DNA from: IMCC45349 sp047219225
Lineage (GTDB): Bacteria > Bacteroidota > Bacteroidia > Flavobacteriales > Flavobacteriaceae
Direction: 5' to 3'
Length of the DNA stretch: 64,000 nucleotides
Assembly: GCF_047219225.1 (NCBI RefSeq)
Contig: NZ_CP178208.1
Location: 2,232,001 to 2,296,000, forward strand
This document shows, in pieces, positions 43,609-52,702 of this stretch. The notes under the pieces are model-generated. The model had not been told where the DNA came from and made no database searches. It worked only from the letters and a program-made list of their open reading frames with translations. The translations under genes and the position numbers were made by a program. The stretch's first letter is position 1. Every line of letters starts with the position of its first letter.

Positions 43609-43839
43609 ATGGAATTTTTAGGAGTATCAATAACAGAATGGGTTGGTTACTTAGCTATGGTAACATTATTAGTGTCTTTTATGATGAAGAATATAAAAAA
43701 GCTTAGAATTATTAATTCTTTTGCTTGTGCATTCTTTGTTATATATGGATTTATGTTAGCTACTTCATGGCCAATAATAATATCTAACGCTTCAATTATT
43801 GGTATTAATTTATATTATTTGTTTGTTAAGAAAAATTAG
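43609..43839 (+). CDS. YgjV-like small membrane protein
   Basis: The 76-residue protein has three hydrophobic segments and resembles the Imp-YgjV family (GYLAMVTLLVSFMMKNIKKLRIINSFACAFFVIYGFML, then NASIIGINLYYLF). The function is unknown. It lies between the typA terminator and the polysaccharide cluster. Confidence 0.75.
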   Translation: MEFLGVSITEWVGYLAMVTLLVSFMMKNIKKLRIINSFACAFFVIYGFMLATSWPIIISNASIIGINLYYLFVKKN

Positions 43840-43875
43840 TATTTTCACGCTGTAAATCAACTAATTCATTAACCA

Positions 43876-44847
43876 ATTTTTTCAGTAGAAAGATATACAA
43901 GTAAGCATAAACAACTTTGGGATACTTTTGTGTCTAAAGCTAAAAATGCTACTTTCTTATTCCATAGAGATTTTATGGAGTATCATCAAGATAGGTTTGA
44001 TGATTTTTCTTTAATGGTTTTTAAAGATGATAAGTTAGTAGGTATTCTTCCAGCAAACATTCAAGGACATACTGTTTACTCGCACCAAGGTTTAACTTAT
44101 GGAGGTTTACTTGTTGAAGCAAAAATGAAATTAAATGATTTCATACATTGCTTTTCAACAATTTTAGAATATTCACATAAGTCAGGATTTCAAGGTTTAT
44201 ATATTAAAATTCTACCATCAATTTACAATGTATTACCTAATGATGAATTAGAGTATCTAATGTTTGTGTTAAATGCTCAATTAGAAAGGAGAGATGCGCT
44301 TTCAGTTGTAGATATGACTCATAAAACTGAAATATCTAGAGACAGGAAAGCAGGTTGTAAAAGGGCTAAGAAACAAGGCTTAGAAATAAGAGAAGACAAT
44401 AATTTTGAATTGTTTTGGAATAAAATTTTAATACCTAATTTAGAATTAAAGCATCAAGCTAAACCAGTACATGAACTAAATGAAATCAAGTTATTATGTG
44501 AGAAATTTCCTGATAATATTAGACAATTCAATGTTTATAAAGATGATGAAATTGTAGCTGGTACTACAATTTTTGAAACTGAACAGGTTGCTCATTCACA
44601 ATACATTTCAGGGAATCAGGATAAAAATACCTTAGGAAGTTTAGATTTTTTACACTATGAGTTAATAAATAATGTTTTTAATGAAAAGCTATATTTTGAT
44701 TTTGGAATTTCTAATGAAGAGCAAGGTAAAAAGATCAATAAAGGATTAAATTATTGGAAGGAAGGTTTTGGAGCACGAACAATAATGCAAAGTTTTTATT
44801 TAGTAAAAACTAAAAATTATGGCTTACTAAAAGATGTTATGATATGA
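43876..44847 (+). CDS. GNAT/FemAB-like acyltransferase of the polysaccharide cluster
   Basis: The protein resembles GNAT/FemAB-type acyltransferases (ATFLFHRDFMEYHQDRF, VYSHQGLTYGGLLVEAKM, GTTIFETEQVAHSQYISG, LDFLHYELI, YFDFGISNEEQGKKINKGLNYWKEGFGAR). Reading upstream of the GTG at 43930, the frame still looks coding (FSVERYTSKHKQLWDTFV), but the only codon at the expected N-terminus is ATT (43876-43878), directly after a CCA and an in-frame TAA. So either ATT starts translation or the start is damaged and the GTG at 43930 is used. It overlaps the aminotransferase gene by four bases, which points to acylating the amino sugar, like WecD or FdtC. Confidence 0.75.
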   Translation: MFSVERYTSKHKQLWDTFVSKAKNATFLFHRDFMEYHQDRFDDFSLMVFKDDKLVGILPANIQGHTVYSHQGLTYGGLLVEAKMKLNDFIHCFSTILEYSHKSGFQGLYIKILPSIYNVLPNDELEYLMFVLNAQLERRDALSVVDMTHKTEISRDRKAGCKRAKKQGLEIREDNNFELFWNKILIPNLELKHQAKPVHELNEIKLLCEKFPDNIRQFNVYKDDEIVAGTTIFETEQVAHSQYISGNQDKNTLGSLDFLHYELINNVFNEKLYFDFGISNEEQGKKINKGLNYWKEGFGARTIMQSFYLVKTKNYGLLKDVMI

Positions 44848-45944
44848 TTGAGTTTTTTAATCTAAAGGAATATAACAGTAGATTTGAGGATGAGTTTAAA
44901 GATTCATACTCTAAGTTTCTAGATTCTGGATGGTACATTTTAGGAGAGAACCTTAAGATGTTTGAAAAAAACTATGCTAAGTATTGTAATGTAAAGTATT
45001 GTATTGGTGTAGCTAATGGGTTAGATGCATTAAACTTAATTTTTAAAAGTTATATAGAGTTAGGGAAACTAAAGCTTAATGATGAAGTAATAGTACCAGC
45101 TAATACTTATATAGCTACAATCCTATCTATAATTCAATCTGGTTTAAAACCAGTATTTGTAGAGCCTGATGAAAAGAGTTTAAATATTTCAATAGAAGAA
45201 GCTACTAAAGCTATAACAAATAGAACAAAGGCAATTTTGACTGTTCATTTGTATGGCCAATTAGCAAATATGGATGCAATTAATGAACTAGCAAAAGAAT
45301 ATGGTTTACTAGTTGTTGAAGATGCAGCACAGGCTCATGGGGCAGTTGATGTTAAAGGAAATAAAGCTGGAAGTTTGAGTGATGCAGCAGCATTTAGTTT
45401 TTATCCTTCAAAAAATCTTGGAGCATTAGGAGATGGTGGTGCTATCACTACAAATGATGAAGAGTTAATGACTGTTTTAAGAAAGATGAGAAACTATGGA
45501 ACTTCTTCCAAATACGTAAATGATATTATTGGATATAATTCAAGGTTAGATGAGTTACAAGCAGTTTTTTTAAATATCAAGTTAAAAAGCTTAGATGACG
45601 ATAATTTAAAAAGAATGCAAATTGCTAAGCAGTACATAGAAGAAATAAAATCAGATAAAATAGAGCTTCCTTATTGGTCTAAGCAAAAGGATCATGTTTT
45701 CCATCAATTTGTAATTAGAGTAAAAAATAGAGCTAAATTTTTAGCTTATATGAAATTGCATAAAGTAGGAACATTAATTCACTATCCAATTCCGCCTCAT
45801 AAGCAAAAAGCACTTTCAGATTATAAACAATTACAATTAACAATTACAGAAAAGATTCATGAGGAAGTTGTAAGTATTCCTATTAGTCCATTAATGCCTA
45901 AAGAACATATTGATGCAGTCATTAAAATTTTAAATGCCTACTAA
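44844..45944 (+). CDS. DegT/DnrJ/EryC1 sugar aminotransferase (FdtB/QdtB-like)
   Basis: The 366-residue PLP enzyme has the family blocks LDSGWYILGENLKMFEKNYAKYC, GVANGLDALNLIF, VEDAAQAHGA (D160) and the PLP lysine K190 in SFYPSKNLGALGDGGAI. Sugar aminotransferases of this type act on a nucleotide-linked keto-deoxyhexose. The opening SGWYILGE and the ketoisomerase at 51394 favour a 3-amino product (dTDP-Fuc3N or Qui3N) over the 4-amino product of WecE. It overlaps its upstream acyltransferase gene and its stop abuts the flippase start. Confidence 0.92.
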   Translation: MIEFFNLKEYNSRFEDEFKDSYSKFLDSGWYILGENLKMFEKNYAKYCNVKYCIGVANGLDALNLIFKSYIELGKLKLNDEVIVPANTYIATILSIIQSGLKPVFVEPDEKSLNISIEEATKAITNRTKAILTVHLYGQLANMDAINELAKEYGLLVVEDAAQAHGAVDVKGNKAGSLSDAAAFSFYPSKNLGALGDGGAITTNDEELMTVLRKMRNYGTSSKYVNDIIGYNSRLDELQAVFLNIKLKSLDDDNLKRMQIAKQYIEEIKSDKIELPYWSKQKDHVFHQFVIRVKNRAKFLAYMKLHKVGTLIHYPIPPHKQKALSDYKQLQLTITEKIHEEVVSIPISPLMPKEHIDAVIKILNAY

Positions 45945-47258
45945 TTGAAGAAGTTAATTGATTATATAAATAGAAAAGTATTAGTAAAAGTAGTTTGGTT
46001 ACACTCTGCTACTGTTACAGTTAAAATAATAGCAGGTTTTTTAACTACAAAATTTATTGCAATATTTATAGGTGCTGAAGGTTTAGCACTAATAGGGAAT
46101 TTACGCAACTTTTTAACAGCTTCTCAGTCGTTTGCTACTGCTGGATTATATAAGGGAATTGTAAAATATATTGGCGAGTATAAAAATGATGCTGTTAAGT
46201 TAAGTAAAACTATTTCTACAGCTTATTATATTGGTTTTTTAGCTACTATTTTATTGAGTTTCTTATGCTATTTTAATTCAGAGACTATTAATAATTTAAT
46301 ATTTTCTACCAATTATAACTTTGCTTATGTAATAAAAGTTATGGCATTAGCATTGCCTTTTTATGCGCTTAACTTGTTTTGCTTCTCCATAATGAATGGA
46401 TTTGCGAAGTATAAATTCCTAATGATAATTAATATTATTGGGCAAATAATGGGATTAGCGGTAACCTTACTGTTAATTTATCAAGATAAGATAGATGGTG
46501 CTTTAGTTGCTGTAGTAATTTCTCCTTCACTAATCTTTTTAATAACATTGGTAGGTATTTTACAAAGAAGGAACCTAATAGGTAGTATAAAAGTAAGTAA
46601 TATTGATTTTGACTGGATTAAAAAGTTAAGTCCTTTTGCGATTATGGCTATTGTGTCTGGTGTGGCTTTACCATTAATGTCTATTGCAGTACGAAATTAT
46701 ATTATAGAAACTCAAGGAATGGCTGATGCAGGTTATTGGGAAGCAATGAATAGAATATCTTCTTATTACCTATTATTTGTAAACTCTATAATGACACTTT
46801 ATTTTTTACCTCGTTTTACAGAAATTGATAATAAACAAGAGTTTAGAGATGAAGTCTTTAATTTTTATAAAACAATTATTCCTGTTTTTGGATTAGGTTT
46901 ATTTACAATATACTTATTAAAACCATTTATTGTAGCGATATTTTTAACTGATGAATTTACCATAGTTGAAACCCTTTTTGGATGGCAATTGTTAGGTGAT
47001 TTAGTTAAGGTGCTATCTGTAGTTATAGCCTATCAGTTTGTTGCTAAAAAAATGTTTTATCATTTTATTATTACAGAAATATTTTTAGTAGTAATGACTT
47101 ATGTAACTAGTGTTTATTTTGTAGATATATATGGTGTTAAAGGAGCCAATATAGCTCATTTTGTAAGTTATGTTATGTACTATATTATTATTCTTTTAAT
47201 ATTTGGTAGTTCTCTTTTTGGTATCTTACCAGAAGAAGAGCGTATTGATGATGATTAA
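45945..47258 (+). CDS. WzxE-type O-antigen/lipid-linked glycan flippase, copy 1
   Basis: The 437-residue protein has about 12 transmembrane helices and belongs to the O-antigen translocase (WzxE-like, MATE/MVF superfamily) group, marked by IFIGAEGLALIGNLRNFLTASQSF near the N-terminus. It would move undecaprenyl-linked oligosaccharide across the inner membrane. Translation starts at a TTG directly after the aminotransferase stop (TAATTG). A close paralogue follows. The last residues (PEEERIDDD) are acidic. Confidence 0.9.
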   Translation: MKKLIDYINRKVLVKVVWLHSATVTVKIIAGFLTTKFIAIFIGAEGLALIGNLRNFLTASQSFATAGLYKGIVKYIGEYKNDAVKLSKTISTAYYIGFLATILLSFLCYFNSETINNLIFSTNYNFAYVIKVMALALPFYALNLFCFSIMNGFAKYKFLMIINIIGQIMGLAVTLLLIYQDKIDGALVAVVISPSLIFLITLVGILQRRNLIGSIKVSNIDFDWIKKLSPFAIMAIVSGVALPLMSIAVRNYIIETQGMADAGYWEAMNRISSYYLLFVNSIMTLYFLPRFTEIDNKQEFRDEVFNFYKTIIPVFGLGLFTIYLLKPFIVAIFLTDEFTIVETLFGWQLLGDLVKVLSVVIAYQFVAKKMFYHFIITEIFLVVMTYVTSVYFVDIYGVKGANIAHFVSYVMYYIIILLIFGSSLFGILPEEERIDDD

Positions 47259-47275
47259 TTAAAGTATCCATCTTA

Positions 47276-48556
47276 TTGGTAAAATTAAAAAACTATATAG
47301 CTAATAATATTCTCATAAGAATAGCTTCTTTAAATTCTGTTTCAGTTTTTACAAAGATTATTTCTGGGTTGTTAACATCTAAAGCAATTGCTTTTTTTGT
47401 AGGAGCAGAAGGGTTAGCTTTATTAGGAAATTTAAGAAACTTCATGTCTTCCATTCAATCATTGTCTATTTTAGGATTATCTAAAGGAACTGTAAAATAT
47501 ATTGCCGAGTTTAAGTCTAATAATGAGGAGCTTTCCAAGTTGGTTTCTACTATTTATATTTTAAGCTTTTTAGTAACTATTATTATGTCATTTTATTGTT
47601 ATTTTAATTCGATATCAATAAGTGAGGCAATATTTGCAGGTAATAACCAATATGATTATATAATTAAAGTTTTTGCTGTCGCATTACCATTTTATGCTTC
47701 AAATGCTTTTTTAATTTCTGTATTGAATGGTTTAACAAAATTTAAAAAGGTACTGCTTATCAATATACTTTCTCAGATTATAGGAGTTTCTATTACTTTG
47801 TTTTTAATATTAAATTATAGCATAAATGGCGCATTAATATCTTTAGTGCTAATTCCTGTAGTTTTATTTCTTATAACACTGTTTTGGGTGTCAGATTTTA
47901 AGGGTGTTGTTAAATTAATAAGTGTAAATAATGTTAGCGCTAGACATTTAAAAAGCCTTAGTGCATTTTCTATGATGGCTCTTTTTTCGGCCATAGTTAT
48001 TCCTTTAGTACTATTATATATAAGATTATATATTATTGAGAATATTGGTGAAAGTTACGCTGGATTTTGGGAAGCAATTACAAGGATATCTAAATATTAT
48101 TTAATGTTTGTAACTTCTTTATTGGCATTATATATACTTCCTAAATTTTCAATATTAAAGACAGACAGGGAGTTTAAAAATGAAGTCTTTAAGTTTTATA
48201 AAACTATTATACCTTTTTTTGGATTAGGGTTAGTGATTATTTATTTTTTAAGAGAGTATATAATTAGGTTTGTCTTCACAAAAGAATTTTTACCTGTTCA
48301 AGATCTATTTTTATGGCAATTGGTTGGAGATTTTTTTAAAGTTTTATCTCTAGTGATAGCATATCAGTTTTTTGCTAAAAAAATGTTCTGGTACTATTTA
48401 TTAACCGAGTTGTTTTCAGTCGTAGTATTATATATTCTAAGTATTGTATTAATAGATATTTATGGGCTTAAAGGTGTTACAATGGCACATGCTTTAAGTT
48501 ACTTATTGTATTATTTATTAATATTATTGATTTTTAGGAAGAAATTATTTTCTTGA
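47276..48556 (+). CDS. WzxE-type flippase, copy 2
   Basis: The 426-residue protein is a diverged tandem paralogue of the preceding flippase, aligned along its whole length (FFVGAEGLALLGNLRNFMSSIQSL; IKVFAVALPFYASNAF; GDFFKVLSLVIAYQFFAKKMFWYY). It starts at a TTG 17 bases after copy 1. Its 3' end overlaps the convergent glycosyltransferase gene by 23 bases. Two flippases of one type side by side suggest either two repeat units or subfunctionalisation. Confidence 0.9.
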   Translation: MVKLKNYIANNILIRIASLNSVSVFTKIISGLLTSKAIAFFVGAEGLALLGNLRNFMSSIQSLSILGLSKGTVKYIAEFKSNNEELSKLVSTIYILSFLVTIIMSFYCYFNSISISEAIFAGNNQYDYIIKVFAVALPFYASNAFLISVLNGLTKFKKVLLINILSQIIGVSITLFLILNYSINGALISLVLIPVVLFLITLFWVSDFKGVVKLISVNNVSARHLKSLSAFSMMALFSAIVIPLVLLYIRLYIIENIGESYAGFWEAITRISKYYLMFVTSLLALYILPKFSILKTDREFKNEVFKFYKTIIPFFGLGLVIIYFLREYIIRFVFTKEFLPVQDLFLWQLVGDFFKVLSLVIAYQFFAKKMFWYYLLTELFSVVVLYILSIVLIDIYGLKGVTMAHALSYLLYYLLILLIFRKKLFS

Positions 48557-49376
48557 TGTTTTTAATAAATAATTTTAATCTATAATAGAGTTTTGGTAGA
48601 ATAGAGTATAAATTATCCAGTATTATTTTATTTTTTGATTCTAAATTAAGAGGGATATTTAGACTAAAATCTTCGTAATTATTTAAGCTAAAGGCTTTAT
48701 TTAGATAATTCAGTTTTCTGTTAAAAGCATTTTGCTCATGAATTACTTGTATCCAAAGAGCTTTTTCTGAATAGTTTACTTTCTTATAAGTATTATCCCA
48801 TTTATTATGAGGTTTATCTAAAATAGTTTTAAAATTACTGCTGTGCTCTATAATGCTTACAAAAGGATTTAATTTACTATTAAAAATGAGTAGTTCACTC
48901 TTTTGTGGATTATCCTTTAAATAAAATTTATAACCATTATTTAAATCAATAATAGTATTGTGTTGTGTTATGAATTTTTTTTGAATAGTGCTAATAAAAT
49001 CTTTATTCAGTATATCGTCGTTGTCCAAACGGCTAGTAATAATAAACTTATCATTGTTAGTAATTTGAGTGCTAATAAAATTTTTAACACCAATTTTTAA
49101 ATTTTGAAAACCATCAATATAAATAGCGTTATAGTTTTTATAGTTTTTAAGAATTGAGTCAATCTTATTTTTGTATTCAATAGGTGTATCTATATCAAAG
49201 CAAAGACACCAAATAAAGTTTTGCTTAGATTGGTTTATAACAGATGGTAAACAATATTTTTCAAATAACTCAAATCGATTTTCTAACCAATCATTAGAAA
49301 GTGGATTTAAGATTAAATTGTCTTTTAAAGTTTGCTTGTTTTTAAGGTTAAAACGTGTAATTAAAAAGTGCTTCAT
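48534..49376 (-). CDS. Putative rhamnosyltransferase-family glycosyltransferase
   Basis: The 280-residue protein resembles the Rhamno_transf (PF11316) group: KHFLITRFNL at the N-terminus, WLENRFELFEKYCLPSVINQSKQNFIWCLCFD and the acidic sugar-nucleotide site TSRLDNDDILNKDF. Its C-terminal quarter is basic. The name reflects the family and does not prove rhamnose. It overlaps the flippase gene tail to tail and abuts the next glycosyltransferase gene (stop 49376 shared region). Confidence 0.82.
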   Translation of the reverse strand: MKHFLITRFNLKNKQTLKDNLILNPLSNDWLENRFELFEKYCLPSVINQSKQNFIWCLCFDIDTPIEYKNKIDSILKNYKNYNAIYIDGFQNLKIGVKNFISTQITNNDKFIITSRLDNDDILNKDFISTIQKKFITQHNTIIDLNNGYKFYLKDNPQKSELLIFNSKLNPFVSIIEHSSNFKTILDKPHNKWDNTYKKVNYSEKALWIQVIHEQNAFNRKLNYLNKAFSLNNYEDFSLNIPLNLESKNKIILDNLYSILPKLYYRLKLFIKNIKKIISS

Positions 49377-50518
49377 TAATTAGCAGTTGTCCATGTGTTA
49401 ATGTATTTTTTAGCAATTTCAATATAATTATGCTCTTTTTCAATAAAAGCTCTTGCGTTTTTAGAGATTTCTGAAATTTTTTGTGGATTTAAAATTAACC
49501 ATTCTAGTTTATCTACTATTTGTTTAGTGTTAGGAGTTGCATTTATCGCTACAGTATCTTCTTTTAAATTATAATATTCTAACCACTCTTTTTCTGCGCC
49601 AGTAAAAACTACTTTACCTTTTGCCATAGCTTCCAAAGCATTAAAACCTTGATCGTAACCATAAACCTGATCTAATAATATATGACAATCGTTATAAAGT
49701 TTAATATATTCTTCATAAGGAACGCTATAGGTTGTGTGGATTTCTATTTTGTCACTGTATTTTTTGTTTATAATCTCTAAAGCTTCAAAAAAGTATTTGT
49801 TGCCTTTTTTGTGTTGAGCTTTAATGTTTACCCCATGAAATATTTTAATTTTATCGTTTACAAAATTTGGAATAAACTCAATATTTTTAGTGTTTATTGG
49901 ATTAGGCATTAAGCCTAGATACTTTTTGTTGCCTTTTAAAGGAAGGTGATAGTCCATATCAGAAGCTAAAATGCCATTACAATTTGAATAAGCAAAGTTG
50001 TGAAGTTTAACATGTTCTTCTTCTAACTGTGAAAGAATAAATTGATATTTCTTCTTATTAGATTTTCCTTCTAAAAATGGATCTAAAAAACTATACTTAA
50101 ACTTCCTTTCAACCATATATTTTATAGAGTAATAATCTATGCCACAAGATAAAATAAACAACTTTTTTGTGTGTTTTAAAATGTATGCTAATGACTTTAT
50201 TTCATATTTAGGAATTGTTCCTAATGAATTTTCGCTTATAAGTTGAGTAATATCAAATTGACCTAGTTTTTTTAACTCCTTTTTTAATTGATTGTGTTTA
50301 ATTATTGAATCTAGGTCTATATTAGTTAATCTATAAATGAGAGTTCTTATTTTTTTTAAATAAGAATTGTTGAAAACCCCTTTAATTTCAATGTCTATTG
50401 GATATTTTTTGAAGCCATCTCCACTGCCAATTATTGTAACTTCGTGCCCTAAATTTTGTAGTCCTTCCTTTAGGGAATTATGCAGTCTACTATACTCTCC
50501 AATCAATAAAATTCGCAT
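49376..50518 (-). CDS. Glycosyltransferase, GT4-like (GT-B fold)
   Basis: The 380-residue protein has an N-terminal Rossmann start (MRILLIGEYSRLHNSLKEGLQNLGHEVTIIGSGDG) and a C-terminal GT4-like domain (KIFHGVNIKAQHKKGNKYFFEALEII, CHILLDQVYGYDQGFNALEAMAKGKVVFTG, the latter containing the EAMAxG nucleotide-sugar loop). It is expected to add one sugar to the lipid-linked repeat unit. It leads a two-gene minus-strand unit. Confidence 0.9.
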   Translation of the reverse strand: MRILLIGEYSRLHNSLKEGLQNLGHEVTIIGSGDGFKKYPIDIEIKGVFNNSYLKKIRTLIYRLTNIDLDSIIKHNQLKKELKKLGQFDITQLISENSLGTIPKYEIKSLAYILKHTKKLFILSCGIDYYSIKYMVERKFKYSFLDPFLEGKSNKKKYQFILSQLEEEHVKLHNFAYSNCNGILASDMDYHLPLKGNKKYLGLMPNPINTKNIEFIPNFVNDKIKIFHGVNIKAQHKKGNKYFFEALEIINKKYSDKIEIHTTYSVPYEEYIKLYNDCHILLDQVYGYDQGFNALEAMAKGKVVFTGAEKEWLEYYNLKEDTVAINATPNTKQIVDKLEWLILNPQKISEISKNARAFIEKEHNYIEIAKKYINTWTTAN

Positions 50519-50565
50519 AAAAAAACACTATATTTACAACAAAAGTAATAAAAACTAATTCATGC

Positions 50566-51387
50566 ATGAAGGAAGTTGATTTTGAAATATTATTATCAAC
50601 AATGTTTAGAGAAAATTTAGATTTTTTAAATCCAATGTTTAAAAATAATTCTCTAAAAAATATTGCAATACTTATTGTAAATCAAACTACAGAGGATAAA
50701 ATATTGACTTCAAATTCATCTAACATTAGAGTTATTAATTCTTTTGAAAAAGGATCGCCAAATAGCAGAAATTTAGCTATCAAAAATGCAGTTGGAGATA
50801 TTTGTTTAATGGCAGATGATGATGTTGAGTATTTGGAAGATTTTGCTCAAATTGTTTTAAATGCATATAAAAAGAATAAAGATGCAGATGTTATAACCTT
50901 TGAAGCTCTTAATAAGAATGGAGATAAGTATATGAGTTATCCTAAATATGGTTACCATACTAAAGAAAGTTTATTTCAAGTAAATAATATTGGTATCTCT
51001 TTTAAAAGAGCTTCTGTACAGGGAAATAGTGTGTTGTATAGTCCTTTTTTTGGAGTAGGAGCTTTATTTCCAGGTTGTACTGAATATGTGTTTTTAAGGA
51101 ATGCTAAAGATAAAGGTTTAAACATGATGCATGTTGACAAACCATTGTCTATCCATCGTAATATATCTTCAGGTAAAAAGCAAGGTAGTGATAATGCTAT
51201 TTTCGCAAGAACTGCTTTAAGATATAGGTATTTTAAATGGTTTAGTTTACCTTGGCTTTTAAATTATTTAAGATTTATTTTGTCTAGAGGATATATTACT
51301 CGTGGTGAATTGCGTTATAAGTTTTTTGTAGGAATTAAGGCTATAAAGATCTATAGGAAATTAGAAAAGGAAGGGAAAATGATTTAA
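50566..51387 (+). CDS. Glycosyltransferase family 2 protein
   Basis: The 273-residue protein has a GT-A core: NSFEKGSPNSRNLAIKNAVGDICLMADDDVEYLEDFAQIVL, where MADDDVEY holds the DxD metal site. The start at ATG 50566 is supported by the conserved EVDFEILLSTMFRENLDFL; another ATG at 50562 is in a different frame. The ketoisomerase gene follows six bases later. Donor and acceptor sugars are unknown. Confidence 0.88.
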   Translation: MKEVDFEILLSTMFRENLDFLNPMFKNNSLKNIAILIVNQTTEDKILTSNSSNIRVINSFEKGSPNSRNLAIKNAVGDICLMADDDVEYLEDFAQIVLNAYKKNKDADVITFEALNKNGDKYMSYPKYGYHTKESLFQVNNIGISFKRASVQGNSVLYSPFFGVGALFPGCTEYVFLRNAKDKGLNMMHVDKPLSIHRNISSGKKQGSDNAIFARTALRYRYFKWFSLPWLLNYLRFILSRGYITRGELRYKFFVGIKAIKIYRKLEKEGKMI

Positions 51388-51393
51388 TAAGTA

Positions 51394-51786
51394 ATGAAAG
51401 TTAGCATAATAGAAATACCAAAAATAGAAGACACTAGAGGAAATTTAGCTGTTATTGAAAAAGATATCATTCCTTTTGAGATTAAAAGGGTATATTATTT
51501 ATTTGATGTCCCAAGTAATGCATATCGAGGAGGACATGCTCATAAACAATTAATGCAATTTATTATTCCTTTAAGCGGAAGCTTTGATGTGGTTTTAGAT
51601 GATGGAAAAGAAAAAACAAGAGTTATGTTAAATAAACCACATAAAGGGTTATTAATACCAACAGGAGTTTGGAGGGAAATAGATAACTTTTCTTCTGGCG
51701 CTGTATGTTTAGTATTAGCTTCAGAAGAGTTTTCTGAAGAAGACTATATAAGAGATTATGAAGAGTTTATTAAATTTAAATCTTAG
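51394..51786 (+). CDS. fdtA: dTDP-6-deoxy-3,4-ketohexulose isomerase (FdtA/QdtA-like cupin)
   Basis: The 130-residue cupin belongs to the WxcM-like/FdtA group: EDTRGNLAVIE, FDVPSNAYRGGHAHKQLMQFIIPLSGSFDVVLDDG, with the paired catalytic histidines H48 and H50 in RGGHAHK. Such enzymes move the keto group from C4 to C3 of dTDP-4-keto-6-deoxyglucose, giving the substrate for FdtB/QdtB-type aminotransferases. FdtA and QdtA differ in C4 stereochemistry, which I cannot decide here. The 3' end overlaps a convergent gene by 11 bases. Confidence 0.87.
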   Translation: MKVSIIEIPKIEDTRGNLAVIEKDIIPFEIKRVYYLFDVPSNAYRGGHAHKQLMQFIIPLSGSFDVVLDDGKEKTRVMLNKPHKGLLIPTGVWREIDNFSSGAVCLVLASEEFSEEDYIRDYEEFIKFKS

Positions 51787-52669
51787 TTTTCATCAGCTCA
51801 CAAAAATATCCCAATCTATAAATATCAAATAAAAAAAGATTAGGTTGCTTACCTAGAATTTGTTTTTCAATAATAGGTTTTAAAAAAGAGAATATATTAC
51901 GAAACATATAAACTGTTTTTGTTGCTTTTAACTTGTTAAATGCCTTTAGAAGGCTAATGTCGTGTTTGTTAATTTTTTTATCAGTACTTAGATTTACTAA
52001 TGTAGCAACAGCCTTTTTTGTTTTGTTTAAATAATCTGTATTAGTATCAATCCCTAAATGATAAACTTCATTGTCTATATGTTTAATCTTTATGTTTTTA
52101 TTTTTTAGTAAAGAACCAAATAAATAATCTAATCCATAAGAGTTTCCAGTATCTACGGCATTAAGGTTAATGAATGTGTCTTTTTTAATTAAGAAATTAG
52201 CCGAAATTATAACTTTATATGGTGTTTTATTTCTAATTTCAGCTGCAACCTCTTCACGATGTTTTCCAAAAGTATACCTAAGACTTTTACTATTGTCTGT
52301 GTTGTTTTTTATATAAGCAAAACCACCAAAAATTGCATCGTAATTATTGTTGGTTTCTTTTAAATAAGTACTTAAAAATGTATCGGATTTAGGAATAACA
52401 TCCGAGTCTAGAAATAATAACCAATCATACTTTGCTTCTGTTGCTAACAATTGTCTGTTAAGTGTTCTACCAAGATTGTTTTGATTTATTTTAAATGAAC
52501 AATTTTGTAATTGATTTATTTTTTCATTTTCAAAATTCATTGTTGTAGAAGAACCATCATCACGACATATAATTTCAAAAATAATATCTTCCGATTTAAT
52601 TTGCTTTAATACAGCTTCAACTAAAGGTAAAGCGTTATAATTATATGTTGGAATAAGTATAGAAAGCAT
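51776..52669 (-). CDS. Glycosyltransferase family 2 protein
   Basis: The 297-residue protein opens with a GT2 signature (MLSILIPTYNYNALPLVEAVLKQI; EIICRDDGSST) and carries a DxD site in WLLFLDSDVIPKSDTF plus FGGFAYIKNN. It likely transfers a sugar onto the lipid-linked glycan. It is the last gene of the cluster and converges on fdtA. Confidence 0.9.
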   Translation of the reverse strand: MLSILIPTYNYNALPLVEAVLKQIKSEDIIFEIICRDDGSSTTMNFENEKINQLQNCSFKINQNNLGRTLNRQLLATEAKYDWLLFLDSDVIPKSDTFLSTYLKETNNNYDAIFGGFAYIKNNTDNSKSLRYTFGKHREEVAAEIRNKTPYKVIISANFLIKKDTFINLNAVDTGNSYGLDYLFGSLLKNKNIKIKHIDNEVYHLGIDTNTDYLNKTKKAVATLVNLSTDKKINKHDISLLKAFNKLKATKTVYMFRNIFSFLKPIIEKQILGKQPNLFLFDIYRLGYFCELMKTKI

Positions 52670-52702
52670 ATTGTTTAAATATACTACACAATTTAGTGAA
52701 AA

